Below, piece by piece: positions 47,185 through 59,806 of a stretch of 64,000 nt of DNA. Both the position numbers and the translations under genes were made by a program. Numbering within the stretch: the stretch's first letter is position 1; each line of letters begins with the position of its first letter. The notes under the pieces were generated by a model. That model was not told where the DNA came from. It was given only the letters and a program-made list of their open reading frames with translations, and made no database searches. The stretch covers positions 2,294,001 to 2,358,000 of the forward strand of contig JACGCM010001948.1 of NCBI GenBank assembly GCA_014058105.1, given 5' to 3'. The DNA comes from Kingdonia uniflora. Lineage: Eukaryota > Streptophyta > Magnoliopsida > Ranunculales > Circaeasteraceae.

Positions 47185-48800
47185 TCTATATGACTGATTA
47201 CCATTAACTTCTGTAAATGCTTCATCATCTGTCAATGTGGAAGCAGGCATGATCTCATTGAACGCTTGAAAACCCATTTCTGCAAGCGGAAAACATGGTC
47301 GTGGAATCTCCAGGAACAGTACAGCTCCCAGTGGATACACATCATCAGGTGAAAATCCCTCTAAGAGCTGCTCTTTTATGCCAGAAAATTCATCATCTGA
47401 CTTTTTTTAGAAATTGCGATGAAACAATCTCCTTCAACTTTTTATCATCTACTTTTACTTCCGAGAGAGATTTTGAAGCCATAACTTCATCTTCCTTCGA
47501 ACAAGAAATTGTCTTCTCACTATCTGATATGATATACGCAGCCTGAAGCTTCATATCATTGACAACCTCAAAGAAAGGATCAACTGTTTCATGAGTGAGT
47601 GATGCTTTCACATAGGGAACTAGCTCTGGAAGATTTGCTGCTTTTGCTGAAAATATAAGCATGGCTGATGCTAGAGTAAAGAGAGACCTTCTACAAGATG
47701 GCTGCTAACCCCCTTCTTAATCAAGGGAGTTGCTCCTAAGTGAGAAAGCAAGCTGGAAACATCAAACTAGAGCTACGTGACTGAAGTTCTTTGTTCGGGA
47801 AAATAGTAAAGTGAGGCTGTAAGAGTGTGACATTGCCTCACAATTTGTAGGCGCATTTTTTGTTAATGTTGTCCAAACCAAAATATAAAAAAGCCAAAGA
47901 CCAACTTCGTGACTACTCAGCCTAAGAGAATTACCTCTTTTTTTCCGTCAATAACCACGTATGGTGAAGAAAGCTTGAAGCTGTGGAATGGACAAACAAT
48001 GTTATTTAGAACACCCATATCCATATTTTGATTTCTTTCCTCATTCATTCCTTCATCCATGACATCTGTTTGACATTCACCTCCACTATAAACAAAGATG
48101 CTTCTCCTTGACTTCTGCGAGGCTGTAGCAGAAGAATAAAATCCCCAAAGAGCTACGGATGCTTTTCTGTTTGGGTCTGACCAAGAACAATCAAGTGACG
48201 GCATAAGCACAACAGAGAATATGCGATGACCTCCAACTCGTATTTCAGGATCTGGGTGGGCCATTTCTAGAATCAACTGGTAAAATTGAGCTTCAGGAAA
48301 GGCCTTTTTGTAATACGAAATGTTAGGGACAGTGGATATCAGTTGTGCCGTACGATATACTGATAATATAGTCGCCCTCACTAGAATAGCTGTAGTTGGG
48401 ATATTTTCAAGCACCATAGCCATCATATCAAGAATTGGCCCCGCATCTCCAACCTTATTTGAGAGTTCTGCAAGGTAATCTTCTAAAGCAGAATGAAGAT
48501 CAGTATTTGAATTAATACTAACATCCTCATTACTCGATGTTTCCACTAAATATTGCGTGCATTTCCTTAAGTGTTTCATCAGATCACTTATACTGCACCA
48601 ACGATTCTAACAGATCCATGGAGCTTTGCTTGTTGTGCAAGTTGTGTGGTGATATTAATAATGTTGACTTGCATATTACACAGATTGAGACAACGTTCTT
48701 GTGATATAAATGCTTTACTAAGATCGACAAGCACATGGTTTTTTTGCCCTAACTTCTCCATCTGCAGTTTTCACCATGAGCGATTCTCGATTCGCTAACA
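47185..48800 (-). pseudogene. Captured EFR3/SEMI-ROLLED LEAF 2-like gene fragment
   Basis: Minus-strand exons encode an armadillo-type EFR3 homologue (EFR3 anchors PI4-kinase at the plasma membrane; SRL2 is the plant member). Motifs: TTQLAQQAKLHGSV (about 48640), DLMKHLRKCTQYLVE, then EMAHPDPEIRVGGHRIFSVV (about 48240), ending at a GAG|GTAATT donor (47935). Then RRSLFTLASAM and AANLPELVPYVKASLTHET (47690-47580), then KEQLLEGFSPDDVYPLGAVL and AFNEIMPASTLTDDEAF to about 47185. There are frameshifts near 48590 (2-bp insertion) and 47405 (in an A run) and stops near 47720, so it cannot make protein. It faces the DHHC fragment tail to tail. Confidence 0.75.
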
Positions 48801-48897
48801 AACAAACATGTGATCTTCTTTGGTGAGTCACTTTTCCCATAACCATCTTCATTATTAACAATCTAAACCTATTTTGTTGCGGCTCCGTTCAGATAGT

Positions 48898-49640
48898 AAA
48901 GTTTACAAAATTCCTATAAGCTTTTTGAACTGTTCTTCTTTCACATTAATAAGGTACAACGCAAAACTTAGGGACTTTATATTTGTCTTTATTCATATAG
49001 GAGATATGGCATGCTTCAGACTGGGGACTTCATTTATATTCTCAAGGTGAATATAATTTATTTGACTTCCTTAGAAGTATTCATGCTCTTTAATATTGTT
49101 TTCAATCTTCTATTGTTAGTCATGGATCACACATTCAATTCTGGGATGCTCTGTTCCAATAATTTAGGTCCCCAATCAGTGTTACCAACAGTTTCAGTTA
49201 TATAAAATATTATTTCACAATGAAGAAGTAAAATAAGATATCAATTACTTCTTAAAAAACAAAAAATAATTTATCCATTCGCTATTTTCAGTGATTAGGT
49301 TGTGGCAGCATTAACATAACACTTGTCTATTTGCATTGCAACAACTCATATAAAGTCCACACGTAGTTTTAACAGTACTAAAAGGCTATGGCATGTTACT
49401 AGTTTTTTTGCTCTGCCATATTTTTGTAGTTTGAGATTGTACAACTAATTTTCACTTGCTCCATCACTGGTCTCCATAGGCTTAAATAGTTAAGTTTACA
49501 AATTTTCCATAGGCTTTTTGAACTGTTCTTCTTTTACATTAATAAAGTACAATGCAAAACTTAATGACTTTATATTTGTCTTTATTCATATAGGAGATAT
49601 GGCATACTTCGGACTGGGACTTCATTTATATTTTCAAGGT
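48898..49640. repeat. Direct repeat of ~150 bp inside CACTA
   Basis: 48898-49048 and 49493-49640 are near copies (CTTTTTGAACTGTTCTTCTT, TATTTGTCTTTATTCATATA, GGAGATATGGCAT shared). Between and around them is AT-rich filler without recognisable coding sequence. Confidence 0.75.
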
Positions 49641-49889
49641 GACTTAGGATGTTGGACTTGTAACTCTTCATGTAAAAATAATAATTTCATTGTTATTGTT
49701 TTCTTTTCAATTATTTTTGATATGTCCTTTAGTTTCTTTTGTATATCAAAAAACACATTTGTAATCACTTTACCTTCTTTTAAATTAACTTGTGGTTGAT
49801 GAATGATTTGTATTATTTAACAGGGTGTAATTTAAATTGCAAAAATACTATATTTAGCATTACTTTCTTTTAGAGAAACAAATCTGTTT

Positions 49890-50520
49890 AAAATGTTATG
49901 TATTAAAGACAGATAGAATAATACGGCTCTATTAATATTGGTGTTGGTAGAAAAATTTGGCGCCTTACTTTTAGAGACAAACAATTTTGTTTCAAATGTT
50001 GTTTATTAGAAACAGAATAATCCGTCCCCAATAATATTAGCGCTGGCGGAAAAATTTGGCGCCATGCTTTTAGAGACAAACAAATCTGTCTCAAATGTTG
50101 TGTATTAGAGACAAAATAATCTGTCTCCAATAATATTGGCGCTGGCGGGAAAATTTGGCGTTATACTTTTAAAGACAAACAAATTCGTCTCAAATATTGT
50201 GTATTGAAGACAGAATAATCCGTCCCCAATAATATTGGAGCTGGCGGGAAAATTTGCGTCATACTTTTAAAGACAATCAAATTCGTCTTTAATATTATGT
50301 ATTAAGAACGGTTGCACACCGTCCCTAGAAGAGTTGAAAAACAAAGATTTTTAGAGACGAATTTTTGTTGTCTCTAAAACCGTCCTTAATAGTATTAGAA
50401 ACAGATGTGTCCGTCCCTAATGTATTTGGGACGCCACCCTAAAGGGGCAACACTTTACCGTCCCTAAAGTCGTCCTTAATAGCTGTAGGGACGGATTAAT
50501 AGCCTTTTGAGACACATTTT
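49890..50520. repeat. CACTA right subterminal repeats, ~98-bp units
   Basis: About four tandem units start at CTTTTAGAGACAAACAA (near 49969, 50067, 50165, 50263), each containing AATAATCCGTCCCCAATAAT and GGCGGGAAAATTTGGCG. They are followed by GTCCCTAA repeats up to the terminus. Confidence 0.8.
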
Positions 50521-51429
50521 TGCCATCCCTAAAAGTGGTTTTTATTGTAGTGAGTTGTCTCCCTTAGAGCGAATTATTCTTAACATAAATACTAGATTTT
50601 CCTAAAACAGATCAATAATCTATCGAATGTATAAATTACAAAACTATAGTGAAGCGCAGGTTTTCAAAATATACCACGTTAATTTTAATTAGTCGCTAAT
50701 TAAAAAATAATACATCTAACTTAAGATGGTGTAGAAAACATTTTAGTGTAAACTTTGAAGTTATTGGTTTCTTTTTAAATTTATTCGGGTTTCCCAACCA
50801 ATATTTATGTCAAAATAAATTCAGTCTAAATGTTGAAAATTTATCAAAAGTACATCATAAATTGTTAAGAGTGTCATTATTTCACTTTTCTTCAAAAAAT
50901 ATTTTAAAAATAATTTTCCTACTCCCAAACTTAGATAAAATATTGTTCATAATATTGGAGAACAAAAAAATAAAAATGAAAAGAAAAATTAGAATTTCTC
51001 ACTTGAATATGTCGTGGGTTGCCTCCATAAAGCGCTAAGTTTATCGTCTTCAGCTAGACAAAACTCTCATACCCCCAAACTTATGTGAAGTCAATGAATT
51101 ATTCGGGGACAGACATTTCCCTATATTCGGGCTTGCAAAGATTTATATTTGGAAAATTTTCTAAAGGGATTATCTCGAGATAAGGTTTAAGATGTTGGTC
51201 ATTGACGTTAAAAGTTTTCCCAGTACAATAATTTTTTTACTTCAGCCCGACCATTTAAGTGTATGTTTACGACTTCAAACAGGCCATGCCAACGGGTTTG
51301 TAATTTTCCAGGAAAAAGACGTAACTTTGAGTTAAACAATAAGACTTTTTGTCATGCTGTAAAGATATTTCAGACTATATATTTATCATGATATCTTTTG
51401 GTCTTCACCTTATATATTTTAGCATTGTC

Positions 51430-52342
51430 CTACGTCTTTTGTCTTATTTCTTCTAACTCACTTAGTTGAAGTTTTCGATAAAGTCCTGCTGCGTATATTT
51501 GAAAATTAAATCTCATAATTGCCAAGTAAGCTTTATGTTCTAATTCTACTTTATGTTCTAATTCTACAGGCAAGTGATAAGTTTTGCCAAAAATACATCT
51601 ATAATGTGACATTTCAATTGAGGTTTTATAAGCAGTCTGATAGGCCCAAAGAGCATCATTAAGACGGGTGTACCAATCTTTATGATCTGGTCAGACAGTT
51701 TTCTCTAAAAAAAAATTAATTTCCCGATTTGAAACATCTACTTGCCCACTTGTCTGTGGATAATATGGGGTCAACTTTATGAGTAATGTCATATTTGTGC
51801 ATAAGACTTTTAAAATAACAGTTACAAAAATGAGTTCTATCATCACTTATAATTGCACGAGGTGTACCAAATCGGACTAAAATGTTATCGTTTAAAAAGT
51901 TAATTACGACAGTGTGATCATTTGTTCGACATGGTACAGCTTTCACCCATTTAGAAATATAGTCAACTGCTACTAAGATCCACAAATAACCATTAGACAC
52001 CGGAAATAGGCCCATAAAGTTAATGCCCTAGACATCAAAAAATTTAACCTCTAAAATGTTGTTTAGAGGAATCGCATCCCGACGACCCATGTTGCCAATT
52101 TTTTAGCAACGGTCACATCATGAACAATAGTCGTAAGTGTCCTTAAATAAAGTAGGCCAATAGAAACCATATTGAAGTACTTTATTAGCTGTTCTACGGG
52201 GCCCAAAATGACCACCATCATCATGAAGACTTTTTAAAATTTGTGGAATGTCATTTTCAGGGACACAACGACGAATCACTAGGCCAGCGAATTTAAATAA
52301 ATAGGGATCCTCCCAGATAAATCTCTCTAGAGATTGTTTCAA
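51430..52342 (-). pseudogene. Athila integrase
   Basis: Zinc-binding part GGHFGPRRTANKVLQYGFYW (52342-52118), then core domain ILVAVDYISKWVKAV, NILVRFGTPRAIISDD and THFC (52015-51716), then [19 protein letters not shown] (51612-51430), a phrase typical of Athila integrases. Stops and frame changes separate the parts. Confidence 0.85.
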
Positions 52343-52449
52343 ATCTCTTTTTATCTTGTCTGCTCAAATCTGGTGGAATGTATCATGCGACTAAGTAATT
52401 TGTAATGTCGGCGAACCAGGGTACCCTATTAATATTCATTAACTATTCA

Positions 52450-53660
52450 TCAGGAAAATGCTTAGGAATAAAAAAGTCTTCGCTAATGTGGTCAACTATC
52501 AAACGCAATAAATGGTCGACAACAACGTTTTCTTTCCATTTTTATCACGTATTTTGAGGTTAAATTCTTGGGGTAAAAAGACCCAACGGATAAGACGTGG
52601 GTCAACGTCCTTTTTATTAAGAAGTTATTGAAGGGCTGAATGATCAAATTACACAATGACTTTTGACCATAAAATGTATGACCGAAATTTTTCTAACTCG
52701 AAGACGATGGCTAACAACTCTTTTTCAGTCGCCGTATAATTAATTTGGGCATCATTCAGTGTTTTACTCGCATAACAAATGACATGGGGTGCCTTTTCAA
52801 AACATTGTCCTAACACGGCACCCACAACATAATTTCAAGCGTCACACATAATTTTGAAGGGTAAGGTCCAATCGGGTGGTTGAATAATCAGTGATGTGGT
52901 CAATGAGGACTTAAGTGTTTCAAAAGACTTGTGGCATTTATCGTTAAAATCAAAATGGATGTCTTTAGCAAGTAAATTGCATAAAGGTCGTGAGATTTTG
53001 CTAATGTCTCTAATGGATCGTCTATAAAAACCTGTGTGCCCGAGGAATGTCCGAACGTCCTTCACTGTTTGTGGAGGAGGTAGAGATGAAATCAAATCAA
53101 TTTTTTGCTTTATCAACTTCTATCCCCTTAGATGATATTAAATGGCCGAGTACTATTCCATGATTTACCATAAAATGACATTTTTCCCAATTTAGGACTA
53201 GGTTTTTATCTTTACACCGGATCAAGGCCAATTCTAAGTCTAGAAGACATTCATCAAATGTGGAGCAATAAATAGAAAAGTCATCCATGAATACCTCTAA
53301 GAACTTTTCTACCATATCTGAGAAATTCTTAACATACACCGTTAAAAGGTCGCGAGTGCATTGCATAGGCAAAAAGGCATGTGACGTTAGGCAAAAGTTC
53401 CAAATGGGCAAGTAAAACTGGTTTTATTTTGGTCTTCGGGGGTTGCTAAAATTTGGTTATATCTTGGATAACCATCCAGGAAATAGTAAAATAAATGACC
53501 AACTAAACGTTATAATATTTGATCCATGAACGGTAATGGGAAATGGTCTTTTGGAGTAGACGCGTTTAGTTTTTGGTAATCAATGTAAACTCGCAATCTT
53601 GTCTGAGTGCCGGTGGGTACTAGTTCATTGTTTGTATTCTTGACGATAGTAATACCTGAT
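52450..53660 (-). pseudogene. Athila reverse transcriptase and RNase H
   Basis: RT motif region VFMDDFSIYCSTFDECL (53300-53240; the YxDD box is FMDD here), then NWEKCHFMVNHGIVLGHLIS and KGIEVDKAK. The RNase H connection is SSLPPPQTVKDVRTFLGHTG and FYRR ... DASDYAVG-like (53116-52800). The 5' part of RT (fingers) is visible at 53420-53660 with stops. Confidence 0.85.
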
Positions 53661-53662
53661 TT

Positions 53663-54832
53663 CTAAGGTACTACTTGGACTGGGCATACCCAAGAGCTGT
53701 CGAAGATGGAATAAATAATTCCCGCATCAAGAAGCTTCATAACTTTTACCTTTACTACCTCCTTCATTGGAGGGTTCACACGTCGCTGTGCTTCTCGAGA
53801 TGTTTTGGATCCTTCCTCTAAGTGTATCATATGCATAACTACTAATGGGCTTATTCCTTTTATATCTGCTATTGACCATCCAATTGCTTCTTTGTGGGTG
53901 TCTAGTACTACAAGTAGTTTATTTTCCTGATCTAAGTCCAATAAAGATGAAATGATAAAGGGAAGAGTTTTGTTAGGCATGAGTAACCGATATCCTAGAT
54001 TATCTGGAAGTACTTTTAGATCAAGCTTTGGCGGTGACACAATAGAAGGAACTGGGGGATTAGAAGACACAGGGAGCAACTCGAATTTAGAAGTATACCG
54101 ATGAGGATGAGTGTATGCAGGATGATTATTTTCAATAACTGCTAAAATATCTTTTAGGATTGAATCGTGAATACCAACGATGTCGTCTTCCAGACAATCT
54201 TCTAAGAGGTCGTCCCTAGAATGTTTGGAGATAATGGTGCCTATCATATTATACTCTTCAGCAGAATCCTGATATTGCCTCATGGCATTAAAAATGTTCA
54301 GTTCCAAGGTCATGTTACCGAATGTTAGGTTTATTATTCCATTTCTACAATTAATTATAGCGTTGGAAGTAGCTAGGAATGGTCGATCTAAAATAATGGG
54401 GATTTGGCCATGGACATTCGAAATCAGTGGTGTATCAAGGACTACAAAATCTACTTGAAGGTAAAATCCGTTCACCTTAATTATCACATTCTCAACAATA
54501 CCCCTAGCAGTTTTGGTGGATCTATCAGCGAGTTGAAGTTATATCCTAGTGGGCATAAGTTTTCCTAAATCGAGGTCCTCATATACACAAAATGGAATAA
54601 GGTTTACACTATCCCCAAGATCAAGGAGGGCCTGCTGGATGTTGTGCTTTCCTATTACTAAGGGAATGGAAGGACATCCTGGGTCCTTTTGTTTGATCAG
54701 AATTTCAAATGGTAGGACAGAGCTAACCTGCTCAACACTAAAGGAATTCTTCCTAACTCCGGTTCTACGTTTCTTTGTACACAGTTCCTTAAGGAATTTA
54801 GCATATGACGAGAGCTGATCAATAGCGTCCAA
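53663..54832 (-). pseudogene. Athila aspartic protease and linker to RT
   Basis: 54832-54539 carries the retropepsin motif ALLDLGDSVNLIP (Asp-Leu-Gly in place of the usual Asp-Ser/Thr-Gly), preceded by the Athila phrase YAKFLKELCTKKRR. 54487-53663 continues with ILDRPFLATSNAIINC and FGNMTLELNIF, ending in SIFDSSWVCPVQVVP, the entry to RT. One stop (about 54538) separates the two frames. Confidence 0.85.
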
Positions 54833-54879
54833 GAGCAGAATGTTAATTCGTACTTGTTTAAATAACTCGATAATATCTT

Positions 54880-56520
54880 TCAGGCCTTCGTTCTTTTTGG
54901 TATGAACAAGTCGGTTAGGGAATGGGTCCTAGGCACATAAGGCTTGTCTACTAGGTTCGGTAGAGTTGGAACATGATGTGGCCTAGATATTACTATTTTG
55001 GGCTGGCTAGATGCTAGATTTTCATGGGCTTTTTCTAGAGATTTGGAAACCAAATTGCTCTTAGTTGACGGTATAGGGTTTGGTCTGGTTTCTATAGTTC
55101 TCTTATTCCTAAGGGTCATAACTACTTGAGCAGTTTCAATGTTCTTAGGTGAGCTTTGTTGGGTATGAACCTCAAAGGTGACCATCGGGTTAGCAATTGG
55201 TTGACTAGGGAATTTTCCCTTTTCTTGTTCACTTAATTGGCTTGTTATTTATCCTATTTGGGTGTCTAGCTTCTGTGTAAAGGCTCGCATTTCTGAAAGT
55301 TCCCTAGAATTTTGCTGGGTTACCCCCTAATCTCTGTGATAAACTGTTGGAGTGTGGATTCTAAACTAACTTGGTGGGCTTGTTTGGTCGGGTATGTTTG
55401 ATTCTGCTGATATGGTAGAGGATTATAACTAGATTGTCATTGCGGTTGATTCCTCCAAGAAAATGCTGGGTTATTTTGCTAATGAGATCTGCCAAAATTA
55501 TTTTAGTGTTGTCTCCTTTCATTATCCAAGATAGCATTAACGTGGTCCAGATTATAATTAATTAACTCAGGGAGTTGTGGATACGTGTGTGCATAATGGA
55601 TCAGATCATTGCATAAATTACAGACCCCAGGAATAAAAGCTGTTTTAGGGGCCGCTACTTTCGCTACGGCCATAGCCTCGACTTTACGTGTAAGAGAGTC
55701 CAGTTGGACTTTTTATTCAAGGCTTTCAGGCAATTCAAGGATGCCTCCTTTTCTAATGGGCCTACGATCACGAGAAGTAAAGTCCTATTGCTGGGATGTC
55801 TCAGCGTATTTATCAAGAAATGCATATGCGGCAGTTTCATCCATATCTTAGAATTTTCCTGAGCTACGGGCTTCAATTGATTCACGAGTTGAAAGAGTTA
55901 ACCCGTACAGAAAGAATTGGATTAGTCACTATTTCTCCAAACCATGATGGGGGTACTTTAATAATTTTTCCTTAAAACGATCCCATGCTTCGTAAAAAAT
56001 TTCTCCGTCTTCTTTAAGGAAATTAAAGATATCACGTTTTAAAAGGTCGGTTTTTTTCATGGTGAAAAACTTAATTTTAAACTTCTATTTAAGGGTGTCC
56101 CACTTGTCAATTGACTGGGATGGCAGAGAATTTGGCCAACGTTTTGCCTTGTCTTTAAAAGAGAATGGGAAAAGGAGTAAATAGATGTACTCCATTGTTA
56201 TGTCCTTACATAGAAACGTTAGGCAGATAGACTCAACTTCATCGATATGTAAGTATGGGTCTTGATTATTGAGTCCATGAAAAGGTGGGATTAAGTTCAA
56301 AATCAAAGGCTTGATATCGATCTGGGTTGCCGTAATTACTGGCAACTTAATGCATTTTGGTGAGTTTTTTGAAACGAGAGCAAAAAGCTCCCTCAATGAC
56401 ATGTCACCAATTAGTTTAGGAAGAAATTCGTTTTTAGTTTCAACGTCGTATACGGCCTGAAGGTCTTTCTGTTGGACTTGATTAGTCGTATTAGCTGTTT
56501 TAGAATCGGTGGTATATCAA
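54880..56520 (-). pseudogene. Athila gag region
   Basis: 56402-56085 includes GLNNQDPYLHIDEVESIC and PFSFKDKAKRWPNSLPSQSI, the retrotransposon gag domain. Frames continue in pieces (55885-55664; 55185-54880 Pro/Ser-rich). The gag reading frame is broken by several stops between 56085 and 55200. Confidence 0.8.
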
Positions 56521-57977
56521 TGTGTTGCCTAATCCGATCGTACTTGGGCATATACTAATGAAATGAAATAAAATTGCAAAATTCAACGGGAATTTAAACG
56601 CACAATTTAAGATAAACACATTAACGGTTTTTAAAGTTAAATTAACTAAGTCAATCCTAATCTAGATGTTAATCAAACTGGGTAAGTTGGGGTGGTGTGT
56701 GATTCCTAACACGAAAGTTTTACTATGCTAGCAACGGTCTTAGTGTTTGAGCATCAGTCCTCACACCCGTGTGCCTCGCCTTATTATACGTGACTCACAC
56801 GGAACGGTGACGTCGCTTAACAACCGATGGTTCACGGCTCTTGGCTAAAGTGCTTCCTATGAATCCGTGTGGGTACCCCGGTCCGGTACCTCCTAATTCC
56901 TCAGGTGATGAAATCCCTTGGAAATCTTACTAATAGTTTTTTAAGTTTTAATTAAATTTAAAGGTCATGACAGTTATGAACGTGTGATACGAATTTCTCC
57001 GTATCCCTAGGTGGGAGGTCCCATTCGCTGGAGATTCACTTGGGTGATGAAATCCTGCGGAAAAGCCCTAGCGGTTAAAGCCTTTACTATGTTAAACATG
57101 AAGCAAAAATTGAAACACGATAACAGCTCAATCCAAACACAATAATTTTTTTAATTTAAGAGCAACGTGTATTTGAGCAGTTTACACGACTTACTTTCCT
57201 AATGTCGGGGCAGAGCAGTAATGAACCCCTTTTATGTATTAAGTTTTAAGGGAGGACCAACCTACGGGAAGTGTTTCCCGGTGAAGCTGTGGCCGCCCCT
57301 TAACTTAGGGGGCGAAAGAAGGAAATGCCCCATCACTTAGAGGACACAAGAAGGATAAAAGGATTAGTGAACTTACGAATGCAAATAAAACAAAACATAT
57401 ATTAATCCAATTTTTAATATATTGTAGTTTATAACGTCCTTATTTTCAAATGAGTATATCGTTTTAGCTCAGTTGAGAGAGATCATTAAATAATACCAAT
57501 TTGGAAAGATAATTCAGAAGGGAAAAACATTGAAGAAGAAAGTTTTCTTTAATTTTGCTTCCCTATAGCTCAAAACAAGCGATTAATGAACAGCGGCGTC
57601 CTTTACTTAGACTATTTTTACTGTTGTTTCAAAAAGCTGTAAATCTCTTATGGTTAAACATAAAATTATGATCTATAACAATTCGGAAAGAGTTTTGAAT
57701 TACCTAAAACTTTTTTAGTAAACATATTCCCCAATTGTGAAGTATAGATGGTCAAAAACCGTGAAACATTTAGAAGCACACTTTTCGATGAAAACTGAGT
57801 ATGTTTCTTCCAAAATTAATATCTCCGAAACCGCTTATAAGAAAATTTTGAGACTAATTTATTCGAAAAGAAATCTCAGAGATCTAATCATAAAATAAAT
57901 TGGAAACTTAACAACTAAAATAAGATAATAAATTGATTAGCTAAAATTGAAAAATAATGATTTAATAGACCGTTGCC
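56521..57977. other. Athila 5' untranslated leader
   Basis: About 1.45 kb between the PBS and gag, without long frames, as is usual for Athila. It contains short direct repeats around CCTCAGGTGATGAAATCCC and GTGATGAAATCCTGCGG (56900-57060). Confidence 0.6.
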
Positions 57978-57995
57978 TCCCCGACAACGGCGCCA
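57978..57995 (-). promoter_or_regulatory. Athila primer binding site (tRNA-Asp)
   Basis: Minus strand TGGCGCCGTTGTCGGGGA, four bases inside the 5' LTR, complementary to the 3' end of tRNA-Asp. This is the usual primer for Athila-lineage elements. Confidence 0.85.
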
Positions 57996-57999
57996 ATTT

Positions 58000-58683
58000 T
58001 GATACAAGAAAAACTCGGTCGTCAAATATCCCGCTTAAAACTACGGGTGTCGTAATATAATAAGGGTTAGCGTGGGTCGAATCCACGGGGAGTAAACGTA
58101 TTAAAAATATGTTTTCCTAATTAACTAATAAACGAATTTAAACTAATTTTGATAAAAAAGTTTTGGACTAAAACATAAATTTAAATTGGTACAATTATAA
58201 GGAAAAGAACCTAGCCTTTGGATCACCTCCGGCTTAGTTTACTAAAACGATATGAAAACGGTAGCTTCTATCCGCACGTAATAGCCATGGCTAGGTCTAT
58301 TCGCATCTAAGATCTAGGGTTTGTGGCTAAACCCTAAGTAAAAACTTCGTTGTTCATGGACAATCGGATCTAGGGTTTATAAACTCCTTTCCATGGCTAG
58401 GTGGAGAGTATTAACTCTAGTGATCTAGAATTCCCTTTGAGCGTGAAAATAATAGAATATGGCTAATTCGACATCTTCCTCATATTTGTAGTAACTTAGA
58501 GTTGTCATGACTAGATTAACTCTTCGTAACTACAAATTATAGAATTGAAGATTAATTCTAGATCTAAACTACTATAAACATTAATTTAACTCACTTCATC
58601 GGAGGTTCAATCCTTAGCCTAAGCTAAGGAGATTAGCTCTCCATTAATGGTGTTGGTCACAGCTTAAATTAAACGTATAAAAT

Positions 58684-58736
<53 letters not shown>

Positions 58737-59146
58737 CTGAAAACTGTAAGCTTTATTCCTTCCTGAGATTGTGATGTGTAAAATACATAGAATTGTTCTC
58801 CTATTTATAGGAGATAGGAGAGACTTGTTTAAAATTCTGAAACTTTATCCCTAAGTTAAGATAAATCCTATCTCAGATAAATACTTGTAGAGTCCTTCAT
58901 TATCTTTATTCCATGAAGAAAATCTATAAGTACATTGAATATAGACATCTTCCTTGTACCTGAGACACTGCTGAAGATGCTTCAACTCTTTATACCCTCT
59001 ATTAAGTGTTTTTTTCTACTTATTAGCTCCAGCAACCATAAGTGCCTGAAAATAAGAAAATGCTACTAACATGAGAAAATAATAAATCGGGATTAACAAA
59101 ATGATACTTTTAGGCGTATTAATCCTACGTATTTCTATGTCTATCA
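58000..59146 (-). repeat. Athila 5' LTR
   Basis: 1147 bp. It differs from the left LTR by scattered substitutions, a small insertion (TTCGCATC region near 58299) and a GA microsatellite of about 25 dinucleotides (58685-58733), where the left copy has only a few. Confidence 0.88.
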
Positions 59147-59156
59147 GTTATCTTCT

Positions 59157-59762
59157 TCAATCCTTAGCCTTACGACCTGTTCCTCCAACTTTGTTTTCCT
59201 TCCTCTTATGTTTCAGATAACTTTTGAAGTCCTTCCCGGATGAAGGTAACTTCTCAATTATCACAGCAACTTGAAATGATTCACTTAATTTCATACCTTC
59301 TGCATGAATATCATGCAAGATAATCTGTAGTTCCTGTACTTGACTGATTACAGTCTTGGAATCCACCATTTTATAATCTAGGAATCTGCCGACTACAAAA
59401 AATTTCAGTCCGGCATCTTCCGTCTTATACTTATGGTCTAAGGATTCCCACAGTTCCTTTGCAGACTCCATTGAACTATACACATTGTATAATGTGTTGT
59501 CCAACCCATTCAGAATATAATTCCGACACAGAAAGTCATAATGAATCCACGCCTCCACTGTTACTACAGTTGTTAGGTCAGTTTCTTCCTCCTTGAACTC
59601 TGGTTTGTCCTCCTTGAGGAATTTTGCCAAACTTAGAGTCGTGAGAAAGAATAACATCTTTTGCTGCCAATGCCTGAATTCAGTACCATCGAACTTCTCA
59701 GGCTTTACCCTTAAAACTTGTGCGTTGCTCTCTTCACCCTCCTTCTCTGTGAGATTTACCAT
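59157..59762 (-). pseudogene. copia gag N-terminal part, right of the Athila insertion
   Basis: 201 codons from ATG 59762: LRVKPEKFDGTEFRHWQQKM and LFFLTTL (gag N-terminal motif), then ELWESLDHKYKTEDAGLKFF and LPSSGKDFKSYLKHKRKE, all typical copia gag. The true gag frame continues in another phase near 59190 (expected LRIEEDN), so one frameshift is present just before the Athila junction. Confidence 0.85.
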
Positions 59763-59806
59763 TATTTCAATCTTTGATCACACAGAAAAATAGTATGTCT
59801 TAAGAT

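Larger units (their letters stand above)
43354..50552. mobile_element. Non-autonomous CACTA element with captured gene fragments
   Basis: The left end CACTACAAAAAATGAG (43354) and right end TTTTTATTGTAGTG (to 50552) are inverted CACTA termini, flanked by a 3-bp AGT TSD (43351-43353 and 50553-50555). Both ends have tandem subterminal repeats containing GTCCCTAA/TTAGGGAC and GAGACAAA motifs. No CACTA transposase is recognisable. The interior holds fragments of at least two host genes (DHHC acyltransferase, EFR3-like) and a third unknown exon. Inserted near the 3' end of the Athila internal region. Confidence 0.88.
41382..59146 (-). mobile_element. Athila-type Ty3/gypsy retrotransposon, itself interrupted by a CACTA element
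   Basis: LTRs at 41382-42489 and 58000-59146 (TG...CA ends) with a perfect 5-bp GTTAT TSD (41377-41381 and 59147-59151). A PBS complementary to the 3' end of tRNA-Asp sits next to the right LTR, and the polypurine tract next to the left one, so transcription is on minus. Without the 7.2-kb CACTA the element is about 10.6 kb, as expected for Athila. Order on minus: gag, protease, RT, RNase H, integrase. The tail, where Athila may carry an env-like ORF, is where the CACTA inserted; no env-like frame was recognised. Many stops; inactive. Confidence 0.9.

Noticed and set aside
42490..51430. Search for an env-like ORF in the Athila 3' region
   Set aside because: Around the CACTA insertion no frame with signal peptide, transmembrane helix and sufficient length was found on minus.
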